A DNA stretch of 64,000 bases from Nitratireductor arenosus (GTDB lineage Bacteria; Pseudomonadota; Alphaproteobacteria; Rhizobiales; Rhizobiaceae). This document shows, piece after piece, positions 1 through 6,220 of the stretch (position 1 is the first letter of the stretch; every line of letters begins with the position of its first letter). The translations under genes were made by a program, and so were the position numbers. The notes below the pieces were generated by a model. The model was given only the letters and a program-made list of their open reading frames with translations. It had not been told where the DNA came from and did no database searches. The stretch is from NCBI RefSeq assembly GCF_009742725.1, contig NZ_WPHG01000001.1:1-64000 (forward strand), given 5' to 3'.

Positions 1-119
1 AACTCAAACACTTCAGGGCCATCGCCACTCGATACGACAAGCGCGACGACAATTTCCTCGCATCTGTCCAACTCGCCTCAATCCGCATCTGGTTGCGCAG
101 TTATGAGTCGGTGACCTAG
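1..119 (+). pseudogene. 3' end of IS5-family transposase (cut by window edge)
   Basis: Reading from base 3, the frame encodes a 38-residue C-terminus ending at a TAG at 117-119. It contains the blocks [13 protein letters not shown] and LASIRIWLR, which match the usual C-terminal end of IS5/IS427-group transposases (DDE family). The rest of the gene lies left of the window, so it is unknown whether the insertion sequence is complete. It overlaps the 3' end of the minus-strand regulator gene at 78-785, which suggests that the insertion replaced that gene's original C-terminus. The family call rests on remembered consensus, not on a search. Confidence 0.6.
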
Positions 120-785
120 ACCAAAATATGTCTCCACCGCGAAGCGATCGCCGCTGCGGGGCTTTTGTTGGAAGTGTCCACTCTCGGAGACCAGGATGAT
201 GTCGTCTTCGAGCGCGACCACGGTGCCGTAAGGACGCCAGGTGCGGTCGGCAACACCGGACCGACGATAGGCAAGATGGTATGCGCGCGGCGCGGCAGCA
301 TCGCCGGTCGTGAGCATCACGGCGGCGTAAACGTCAGAAATCACCGCCGGGTCGTGATGGAAGTCGTGTGTGTACCAGTTGCGGCCGTAGTACGTGTTGG
401 CGAGGGCTTGGTTTGGCCAGCCGCTGTCGACCTCGTAGATCGCCCAGAGCGGTGCTAGGTGCGTGCTCGTCGGTCTTCGTAGGTGATAGAGGCGTCGTTC
501 GCGGCCGAACTGCGAATAGATGTACTCTTCATCCACGTCCATGAGCGCGACCGGATCAACATCAAGGAGTGACGCAAACCCGAAGACGGTATCGGCGCGC
601 GAGGGGATACCGTGATCAAGCCAGCGATAGATAGTGGCCTTGTGGCGGCTGTCCGGGCGGCCGTTGCTCTTGCCTGAAGAATTGCGCTGGTCGCGATGTT
701 CCCACTCGACCACGAGCCCGTCCACGGATTCGTACCGGTCTTTGATGAGAGACAGCGCCAGAGATTTTCGGATCGGTATCGGCAT
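78..785 (-). CDS. HTH-type regulator-like protein of unknown function
   Basis: Encodes 235 aa. Residues about 45-85 look like a helix-turn-helix: a stretch reading [18 protein letters not shown] followed by a short helix and DVDPVALMD, as in XRE/Cro-like domains. The remaining 150 residues are rich in aromatic residues (Trp, Tyr, His) and match no family I recognise; they could be a sensor or ligand domain. The last 14 codons run into the IS5-like transposase tail at 1-119, so the C-terminus may be truncated or replaced. No strong Shine-Dalgarno precedes the ATG at 785. Function is inferred only as DNA binding. Confidence 0.5.
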   Translation of the reverse strand: MPIPIRKSLALSLIKDRYESVDGLVVEWEHRDQRNSSGKSNGRPDSRHKATIYRWLDHGIPSRADTVFGFASLLDVDPVALMDVDEEYIYSQFGRERRLYHLRRPTSTHLAPLWAIYEVDSGWPNQALANTYYGRNWYTHDFHHDPAVISDVYAAVMLTTGDAAAPRAYHLAYRRSGVADRTWRPYGTVVALEDDIILVSESGHFQQKPRSGDRFAVETYFGLGHRLITAQPDAD

Positions 786-957
786 GTGGTGATCATAGGC
801 AAATCGGTCGCGTTCCCTGTCTCATTTTTTGCGACTCGGTTTGAGACACGCAATTGCGACACCTCGACTATGCTCATTCCCAACGCAATTGAGGTGGGGT
901 GGCCACGATGACGACAAGAGCTAATTCGGGCATGCGAGTGTTGTCTCGTGACCCACC

Positions 958-1203
958 TTAGTCCGCGGGTTCGGTGTCGAGTTCGTCAATCAGGCGGCGC
1001 GCATCAACGCCCAAGCATTTGGCGAACACGATGAAATCGGCAACGTCGAGCCGCAGCTGACCGTTCTCGAACTTCGAGATGTATGCCTGCGTGCGACCGG
1101 TCGCACGCGCGAGGTCCGCTTGCGTTATGCCGGCCTCCAGCCGGGCGCGTTTCATGATCTCACTGAGCCGCGTGTTGAGCGGCGAATAAAGGCCGGTGCG
1201 CAT
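958..1203 (-). CDS. XRE-family transcriptional regulator
   Basis: An 81-aa protein consisting almost entirely of one helix-turn-helix domain of the XRE/Cro type (about residues 12-66), with the hallmark blocks AGITQADLARATGRTQAYISKFENGQ. I chose the ATG at 1203 because the open frame upstream lacks Rhizobiales-like coding features and overlaps the promoter region of the divergent lipoprotein gene. A perfect 9-bp inverted repeat with an extra half-site lies at 1254-1286 between this gene and the lipoprotein gene at 1397. Autoregulation, or control of the exported-protein genes to the right, is therefore plausible but inferred. Confidence 0.85.
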   Translation of the reverse strand: MRTGLYSPLNTRLSEIMKRARLEAGITQADLARATGRTQAYISKFENGQLRLDVADFIVFAKCLGVDARRLIDELDTEPAD

Positions 1204-1253
1204 CCGTTGTCCGTCATACCGCGACAACGGATTGACTAAATTCCAGTTGTTAT

Positions 1254-1286
1254 ATATTCCAAACAGTAATATTCCTATTGGAATAT
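1254..1286. promoter_or_regulatory. candidate operator: inverted repeat with additional half-site
   Basis: ATATTCCAA at 1254-1262 and TTGGAATAT at 1278-1286 form a perfect 9-bp inverted repeat. A third TATTCC half-site lies between them at 1270-1275. The site sits between the XRE gene (starts 1203, leftward) and the lipoprotein gene (starts 1397, rightward), which is where an XRE repressor would be expected to act. The repeat is visible in the sequence; its role is inferred. Confidence 0.5.
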
Positions 1287-1396
1287 CGGGAGGGTTATGT
1301 TTGCATTCGTCACTATGCGCTCGTTCTGGCGACTGCGGAGCGGTCGTCCGGCGACCTCTCATCCACCAATTCGAAACTCTACGGAAGGAGCAGAGC

Positions 1397-1759
1397 ATGC
1401 GGCTACCCACAGCCATTTTTGCAATCGGCCTGGCGGCAGTCGCAGCAGGCTGCACAGCCACCGCTGACGGCGGCGGAGACACGGCGCCAGCGAAGAGGGT
1501 TCTTGCGGCCGGCCCGCAAAACGCAACCTGCCAGGCGGACTTTCCGGGCCACGGGCCAGGCTGGCTGACTTTCAGGAATGGAAAGCCGGTTGGTTACCGG
1601 ACCAACGCCTATCGTGCGAGTTCGGTCAGTCTGTCAGGAAATACCGTCCGAATTGACCAGGCTCGTTTCCATATCAAAAGCGCGAGTTCGCACGCCCTGG
1701 TCGGAGATTGGACCCTTGGACGCTATCACGCAAAGAACCTGAAGTTCGCCTGCAAATAG
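1397..1759 (+). CDS. small predicted lipoprotein
   Basis: Encodes 120 aa. The N-terminus is a lipoprotein signal peptide: MR, a hydrophobic stretch, and a lipobox AAGC with the acylated Cys near residue 19. A strong Shine-Dalgarno GGAAGGAG at 1383-1390 fixes the start at 1397; longer upstream reading is unlikely. The mature part is basic and has two Cys, one in the ATCQADFPG segment and one at the extreme C-terminus (FACK), which could form a disulfide. No family is recognised. It is the first of several exported proteins encoded in the same direction (1397-4231) downstream of an XRE regulator. Confidence 0.75.
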   Translation: MRLPTAIFAIGLAAVAAGCTATADGGGDTAPAKRVLAAGPQNATCQADFPGHGPGWLTFRNGKPVGYRTNAYRASSVSLSGNTVRIDQARFHIKSASSHALVGDWTLGRYHAKNLKFACK

Positions 1760-1853
1760 ATACGCCACGCGGCCGGTTCCAGCGCTTCAGACCCAGCATC
1801 CAGTCGAAAACGAGAACGGCACCGTCTCGCCGGCACACTGAAAGGCACATGAT

Positions 1854-2552
1854 ATGCACATTAGAAGTCTGATCCCCGCCACGGCGTTTCTTTGCGCGTC
1901 AAGTTCAACTGCGTTGGCGGCCGATCCGATCGATCCGGACCGGTTTCGGGAACCGGTCGTGGAGGCTGCCACCTTCGATTGGACCGGTCTTTATGTCGGC
2001 GCGCATGCCGGCGTGGGAGCCAGCAGCACGACTTGGAGTTTTTCGCCTTTTGGCAACGCCGTTCAACCAAACCCGTTTCGAGGCGGTGGCGGCTTCGGCG
2101 GCCTCCAACTCGGATACAATTTCCAGAGCGGCAATTGGGTGATCGGTGCCGAGGGAGACATAGCACTCGCCAACATCGAGGGCAGTTCGGCCTGCCCGCT
2201 GGCCCCATTTTCATGCGAGAGCGCGGTTAAGTGGTTGGGTTCAGCCCGCCTGCGGGTCGGCTACGCGTTCGACCGAACATTGATTTACGGCACCGGCGGC
2301 GCGGGCTTCGGCAGTGTGTTGCGGGAGTTCGTGCATCCAGTCTTCGGCACCGGGATAAGCAGTGATAAGACTCAGGTGGGTTGGACGGCCGGCGCCGGCG
2401 TCGAGTTCGCGGTGAACGAGGCGTGGTCGATCAAAGGTGAATATCTCTATTACGACCTAGGCCGCGACACCTATGTCGACACGGCGTTCCAGTCCTCGAA
2501 CATCCGCACCACGCTCCACACCGCCAAGATCGGCATCAACTTCCATTGGTGA
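1854..2552 (+). CDS. outer-membrane beta-barrel protein (Omp25/Omp31-like)
   Basis: Encodes 232 aa with an N-terminal signal peptide ending near ALA-ADP. The mature start contains FDWTGLYVGAHAG, the typical first strand of rhizobial/Brucella Omp25/Omp31-type porin-like barrels. It alternates Gly-rich turns and aromatic-bounded strands and ends in KIGINFHW, a C-terminal aromatic residue as expected for BAM-dependent insertion. It would be an eight-stranded outer-membrane barrel. Its length is normal for the family. It lies within the accessory element, among lipoproteins, so it may alter the recipient's surface rather than serve as a housekeeping porin. That last point is inference. Confidence 0.85.
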   Translation: MHIRSLIPATAFLCASSSTALAADPIDPDRFREPVVEAATFDWTGLYVGAHAGVGASSTTWSFSPFGNAVQPNPFRGGGGFGGLQLGYNFQSGNWVIGAEGDIALANIEGSSACPLAPFSCESAVKWLGSARLRVGYAFDRTLIYGTGGAGFGSVLREFVHPVFGTGISSDKTQVGWTAGAGVEFAVNEAWSIKGEYLYYDLGRDTYVDTAFQSSNIRTTLHTAKIGINFHW

Positions 2553-2590
2553 GGCCGCTCATTTTCTAACGCTCTGGAGGCACGGGTCGG

Positions 2591-2938
2591 ATGAGACAGG
2601 TGATTATTGCGCTCACTTTGCTTGCCGGGTTCGCGCTCTCGGCGTGTTCGACCGCCACGGGCGGCGGACGAACACAGCTGACGGCGGAAGAGGTGCGTAG
2701 CACATTCGTCGGCCAACCTTGGCGTGGGCCGAGCGGCGTATTTTTGTTCAAGAGAAATGGAACCTACACCCACGACTTCGATCGCGGCGGGACGTATGTC
2801 GGCAACTATACCATCCAAGCCAGCGGCGTCCTGAAAGGCGAAACCACAAACTACACCTTCTTCCGAAACGCGGACGGCAGCTACACTTACTTTCACAGCC
2901 GCAGCGGCAGATATTATCCGGCCAAACCTGGTGGTTGA
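2591..2938 (+). CDS. small predicted lipoprotein
   Basis: Encodes 115 aa. The signal peptide ends in the lipobox LSAC (acylated Cys near residue 19). The mature domain contains repeated beta-like segments with many Tyr, Gly and Asn (for example GTYTHDFDRGGTYVGNY), suggesting a small all-beta fold. No family recognised. GGAGGCACGGGTCGG precedes the ATG at a slightly long distance. The stop at 2936-2938 is followed after two bases by the start of the nucleoside hydrolase-like gene, so the two are probably translated from the same mRNA. Confidence 0.75.
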   Translation: MRQVIIALTLLAGFALSACSTATGGGRTQLTAEEVRSTFVGQPWRGPSGVFLFKRNGTYTHDFDRGGTYVGNYTIQASGVLKGETTNYTFFRNADGSYTYFHSRSGRYYPAKPGG

Positions 2939-2940
2939 CT

Positions 2941-3909
2941 ATGGCACGGACACTGGCCGGGTGTCTCGTTGCGGTCCTTCTTTCACTGCCCGCCCAGGCC
3001 AGCGGCGGGCTTGTCGATCATTTCCTCAACGGCCCCTGTCGAATTGACCGCCAACCGATCTTGATCGTCACGGACGTGACGACCTCCGGCGAGATCGACG
3101 ATTCCGTCAGCCTGTTGATGTACCGCGAGCTTGAACGCCGAGGCTGCGTGCGGGTGGTCGGCGTCGTCTCAATTTTCGGCAATGGCGGTTCCTCGACCGC
3201 GCAAGTTCACAAAAACCTGGACGAGAGGATCAAGACGCTTGGCCTCGCGGCCTGGCGCGCTCGGCTTCTGCGTGGACCCGACCGCACGTCATTTCGCGCG
3301 CCAAATGCGGCCGACGACACACGGCTGCGCCGGATCGCTGAAATTGTGCGCCGGCACCCCGGATTGGTGATGGCCGAGCTAGGCCCATGGACGGTGTCCT
3401 CATTGTTGTTGATGCATCGCTATGCCGATCCGGCTGAGATTTCCGCGATCCTCGGCGTTGGCGGGCGCAGACCAGGCGAACGGTTCGCGACCGGACGAAC
3501 TCTGGCCGGCAGCCTGTTCGGCTTCCGCGACATGAACGTGGCCGAGGACACGAGAGCGGTTTCCTACCTGCTACGGCACCATCCCGACAAGCTCTGGCAG
3601 GTGACCTACCGTACCGGCCTTGGACCGCGAACGGTCCATCACGAGGCGATTGGCGCCTTCGCGCCAACGCTCGCTCGTCACGCTCGTAAGCGATGGCGAA
3701 CGGCACGTCACCTCCTCGGCTACGACGGCATTCCACTCTGGGATACCTGGACGACGAGCTACTTCCTGCGCGGCGGAAACGAGCGGCTCGGATGCCGGAA
3801 GGTGCCTGCTGCTATGCGATCCGATGACAACGGATTTCGCGATCCCATGCAGTTGCATCTCGGCGTTACGGGCGCGGGGTCGTCAAGGATCGTGGCGTGC
3901 CACCAATAG
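2941..3909 (+). CDS. exported nucleoside hydrolase-like protein
   Basis: Encodes 322 aa from the ATG at 2941, with a cleavable signal peptide (hydrophobic segment ending PAQA-SGG). The mature start reads ILIVTDVTTSGEIDDSVSL followed by VVGVVSIFGNGG. This resembles the inosine-uridine nucleoside N-ribohydrolase core, where the motif DTDPGIDDA(L) binds Ca2+ and ribose. Here the motif is altered: DTDPG is replaced by VTDVTTSGE, while the IDD pair is kept. The family normally hydrolyses nucleosides in the cytoplasm; this copy is predicted to be periplasmic. The changed metal-binding motif makes the substrate and even activity uncertain. Likely co-transcribed with the lipoprotein gene just upstream. 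Confidence 0.65.
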   Translation: MARTLAGCLVAVLLSLPAQASGGLVDHFLNGPCRIDRQPILIVTDVTTSGEIDDSVSLLMYRELERRGCVRVVGVVSIFGNGGSSTAQVHKNLDERIKTLGLAAWRARLLRGPDRTSFRAPNAADDTRLRRIAEIVRRHPGLVMAELGPWTVSSLLLMHRYADPAEISAILGVGGRRPGERFATGRTLAGSLFGFRDMNVAEDTRAVSYLLRHHPDKLWQVTYRTGLGPRTVHHEAIGAFAPTLARHARKRWRTARHLLGYDGIPLWDTWTTSYFLRGGNERLGCRKVPAAMRSDDNGFRDPMQLHLGVTGAGSSRIVACHQ

Positions 3910-3967
3910 CGGGCCAGCACTGCGCCGACATGTCCGACCGACTGAGTCACCAAGCAAGGAGAACAGA

Positions 3968-4231
3968 ATGCGTCATTACCTGAAGTTGCTGGCAATCGCG
4001 GCCCTTTTGACCGCCTGCACGCAAACCGGGGCTGAGAACGGAACCGGCAACGCGTCTACCGTTGGGGTCGGCAACGCCCAAGCCGAACTCTTCAACGGCA
4101 AGGGCAAAGCCGCATTTTGTCGTCGTACCATCGACTGCCGCAATCGCGTCAGTACGCCGGCGCAGTGGACTCAATGCATGCGAGAGGAATTCCCGCTAAC
4201 GAAAGCGGGTGACGGATACAAGGTCTGCTGA
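3968..4231 (+). CDS. small Cys-rich predicted lipoprotein
   Basis: Encodes 87 aa from the ATG at 3968, preceded by an AAGGAG-type ribosome-binding site. The signal peptide ends in the lipobox LTAC. After an Asn/Gly/Thr-rich linker, the last 45 residues contain four Cys (FCRR, DCRN, QCMR, KVC), probably two disulfides of a small periplasmic domain. No family recognised. Last member of the exported-protein run. Confidence 0.7.
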   Translation: MRHYLKLLAIAALLTACTQTGAENGTGNASTVGVGNAQAELFNGKGKAAFCRRTIDCRNRVSTPAQWTQCMREEFPLTKAGDGYKVC

Positions 4232-4493
4232 CCCGTCTGCTTGCGACGCTCCGCGACAAGATGATGTGGTTCAGAATAGCCGCCAGAGAGGCAAGCTCAA
4301 TTCAGCCTGGCGATGTGCGCGGCTTCTCGCTCCGGCTTTGTTGCAAAGTGAAAAACGTCATCGTGCGATTTGTGAAGGCCATTTTCTGCATCAGCTCGGA
4401 GAAATCAGGGGGCTTCCCCGCGATTGGGCACCATGTCGAGTTCTGAGTGCCAGAATTCGAAATCACCCCGCCTTGGCGGCAGGGTGACTTGCT

Positions 4494-4835
4494 TCAGTAT
4501 TCCGATGCGAACATGACCGTCATGACCCGCATTGTCATTTTCGGATCGGTCGGATCATCGGAATGGCTCTGGAGCGTTGGATCGAAGTAGTCGATCTTGA
4601 AAAGAACGCGTTGACCTTGCCAGTTCACGACGGCGCAGTCGTGTTCGCCATAGGGATCGTTTTCCGCGGTGAACTCGTCGAACGTGACGACGAGCGCCAA
4701 TATCTCGGAAATAGACAGATCGCCGAGCGCGGCAATCCCTTGGCTGAGGTAGACTCGACCGCCGGTCCGGGTCTGGCGTAGCTTGTCGTTGAGCTCGCAG
4801 ATCGCGAGTACGTCGGCGGGGATGGTACCGGTCAT
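4494..4835 (-). CDS. DUF3768 family protein
   Basis: Encodes 113 aa from the ATG at 4835, which has a good GGAGAAA ribosome-binding site upstream. It has the family's recognisable blocks: N-terminal ELNDKLRQTRTGGRVYLSQG, central FDEFTAENDPYGEHDCAVV, then FKIDYFD, and the C-terminal MRVMTVMFASEY. DUF3768 proteins are short proteins of unknown function, mostly carried on plasmids and integrative elements of Alphaproteobacteria. This fits the accessory setting here, next to the XRE/RuvC-like pair. Confidence 0.85.
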   Translation of the reverse strand: MTGTIPADVLAICELNDKLRQTRTGGRVYLSQGIAALGDLSISEILALVVTFDEFTAENDPYGEHDCAVVNWQGQRVLFKIDYFDPTLQSHSDDPTDPKMTMRVMTVMFASEY

Positions 4836-4920
4836 TTGCTTTCTCCGTTCCTTTGCGCCGCGCCCCACCCAATTGAGGCGCAGCGGCCAGGAACGGATCG
4901 GCACGTAACATCCGGCCGAG

Positions 4921-5388
4921 CTAACTCGGATCAGCGTCGCCGCCAAAGACTTCCACCGCCAGCGCCAAGGCTTCGAAATAGATCATGTTGCGCGGTTCGG
5001 ACTCCCAGATGCGTGGTCGCAGGGGTTTCCACGGCAGGATGTCCGGAAAGTGCGCGGCCAACGCCTCCGCCTCCTCGTATTTGTTGGCATGGCGCTGGAC
5101 GCGCAGCACGGTAACGTCGTTCACCGGCGCCTCGCGCGCGACGCCCGTGAGTGCCTCAATAAGATCGACGGTGTTGTCGCCCTTGCGGGACCTGTGACGG
5201 ATGTCCTCCGTCACGACCACGTCCGGTTCAAAGAACGAGACCCACTTCTCGGCTTGCAGGCTCGCCATCTCAGGCGACCTGCTCGCCTCGACGGACAATC
5301 CCCAATGTACGAGTTGCCCTTCGCGAAAGAACACGTAGGCGACGCGGCCGGACGCCGCCGCCATCGCCAACACCTTAAGCCGCACCAT
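4921..5388 (-). CDS. RuvC-like (RNase H fold) protein with degenerate active site
   Basis: Encodes 155 aa from the ATG at 5388. It overlaps the upstream XRE gene by 14 nt, so translation is probably coupled. The pattern is that of a RuvC-like family of alphaproteobacterial mobile elements: strand 1 VLAMAAASGRVAYVF, then VVVTEDIR, and a C-terminal FEALALAV helix. In active members strand 1 carries a catalytic Asp (LALDPT); here the equivalent residue is Ala (about residue 10). The acidic residue at 61 is kept and the C-terminal Asp is Glu (about 139). It may therefore bind branched DNA without cleaving it, or be inactive. The family assignment is from memory of the consensus. Confidence 0.6.
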   Translation of the reverse strand: MVRLKVLAMAAASGRVAYVFFREGQLVHWGLSVEASRSPEMASLQAEKWVSFFEPDVVVTEDIRHRSRKGDNTVDLIEALTGVAREAPVNDVTVLRVQRHANKYEEAEALAAHFPDILPWKPLRPRIWESEPRNMIYFEALALAVEVFGGDADPS

Positions 5389-5728
5389 GGCCAGTATGGT
5401 CGTCAGCGGCCAAGCGTGCCGCCAGGCGGCCGAGCGTGTTGTTGCGCTTAAACCGGCCAAGCCAGTTTTTCGGCGCCACCGGGAGGTTCGAGAGGCGATC
5501 CCGTATTTCTCTGGTGACGCGTTCCATGACCGCGCCAAACAGGCTTTCGAAAGGACGCCCGTAGATAAGCGATAGCGTACAAATGTCCCTGATCGATGGA
5601 ACGGCCTTGCCGCTTTCGAGCTGGGATACCCGGCTACGGCTGGTCCCCAGCAAATGGGCACAGTCCGCCTGGGTCAGACCTGACTTTCGGCGTGCCACCG
5701 TCAGGTCCAGAGCGAATTGGTTTTTCAT
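5375..5728 (-). CDS. XRE-family regulator paired with the RuvC-like gene
   Basis: Encodes 117 aa. Residues 8-65 form an XRE helix-turn-helix, with ARRKSGLTQADCAHLLGTSRSRVSQLESG as its core, followed by an FESLFGAVMERV segment. The C-terminal 50 residues are basic. This regulator is typically found directly before a small RuvC-like gene on rhizobial mobile elements, as here. It starts next to the structured region 5774-6020 and reads away from the serine recombinase, so it may control both divergent operons. That control is inferred. Confidence 0.8.
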   Translation of the reverse strand: MKNQFALDLTVARRKSGLTQADCAHLLGTSRSRVSQLESGKAVPSIRDICTLSLIYGRPFESLFGAVMERVTREIRDRLSNLPVAPKNWLGRFKRNNTLGRLAARLAADDHTGHGAA

Positions 5729-5773
5729 AGTGTGGTTATTTGATTAGCTAGTATGCGGGCCAGTTTACGGCCT

Positions 5774-5796
5774 CATGCGCCGTCTCGTAGACGGCA
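5774..5796. repeat. short inverted repeat (GCCGTCT hairpin)
   Basis: GCCGTCT (5779-5785) and AGACGGC (5789-5795) pair around a 3-base loop, and the flanking CATGC/GCATG extends the stem with one bulged base. The same 7-mer occurs as a second inverted pair at 5982-6020. The two pairs flank the large hairpin at 5835-5923. Confidence 0.6.
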
Positions 5797-5834
5797 GCAT
5801 GTACGGGATTTCGAACACCGACCCACTAGGACGC

Positions 5835-5923
5835 AAAAAAACCACCACACCGGTCTCTCGAGTAGCTTCAAAAGCGGAGGGTAAACCCTCCGCTCGCTCC
5901 GAGAGACCGGTGTAGTGGTGGTT
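5835..5923 (-). terminator. nested inverted repeat; strong intrinsic terminator in the minus direction
   Basis: The outer arms 5841-5860 and 5900-5922 pair over 20 bp with a 3-base bulge (TAC) on one side. The inner repeat 5874-5893, GCGGAGGG/CCCTCCGC, is a perfect 8-bp stem. On the minus strand the outer hairpin is followed directly by seven T, and the inner one by four T, so both look like rho-independent terminators. The odd point is its location: upstream of the XRE gene rather than after a gene. It would end a transcript from about 6050 to 5830, which could be a small RNA, or it may be a cruciform used by the adjacent recombinase. Confidence 0.55.
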
Positions 5924-5981
5924 CTAGTGGTGCTCATTGTCCCAGGTACCGGCCAGGTTAGCAAGCCATGACACCAGTACC

Positions 5982-6020
5982 AGACGGCACCGATTCCCGT
6001 TGCCGGTAGCCGTGCCGTCT
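5982..6020. repeat. inverted repeat AGACGGCAC / GTGCCGTCT
   Basis: A perfect 9-bp inverted repeat (5982-5990 and 6012-6020) lies 36 bp before the 54-aa gene that precedes the serine recombinase. Its core 7-mer is shared with the hairpin at 5774-5796, giving a roughly symmetrical layout around the large nested hairpin. It could be an operator for the XRE protein or part of a recombination site. Confidence 0.5.
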
Positions 6021-6055
6021 ACAGTTTAGGACGGGCGCACCGTAGCCTTTCTTTC

Positions 6056-6220
6056 ATGTCCCAACATCACAACAACGATATCCCGCCGGAGTTGGAGCGG
6101 TACTTGGCGCTCTGCAAGCGGGTTTACGAGCGCATGCAAGCCGAAGGCCGCTGGCCGTGGCCAGATTCGCCAAATCTGCCGGATGTGATAGATTCAAGCG
6201 ATAATCCCCACACATCATGA
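6056..6220 (+). CDS. 54-aa protein translationally coupled to the serine recombinase
   Basis: ATG at 6056, stop TGA at 6218-6220, overlapping the recombinase ATG (6217) as ATGA. The product is acidic and His/Asn-rich at the start (MSQHHNND). It has the central block LERYLALCKRVYERMQAEG followed by WPWPDSPN. I believe similar small proteins with an RVYERM...WPW block precede recombinase genes on other rhizobial elements, so it may be a real accessory subunit or directionality-like factor. No experimentally defined function is known to me. It is missed by length cut-offs of 60 residues. Confidence 0.6.
   Translation: MSQHHNNDIPPELERYLALCKRVYERMQAEGRWPWPDSPNLPDVIDSSDNPHTS

Noticed and set aside
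4334-4349. GGCTTTGTTGCAAAGT, similar to the terminal repeat of IS6-family elements
   Set aside because: No transposase reading frame and no partner repeat were seen nearby, and 16 bases alone are too little.
5796-5850. tRNA-like T-loop (TTCGAA context) on the minus strand
   Set aside because: The stems around it do not pair as a tRNA, and no D arm or anticodon arm fits, so no tRNA or tRNA remnant is called.
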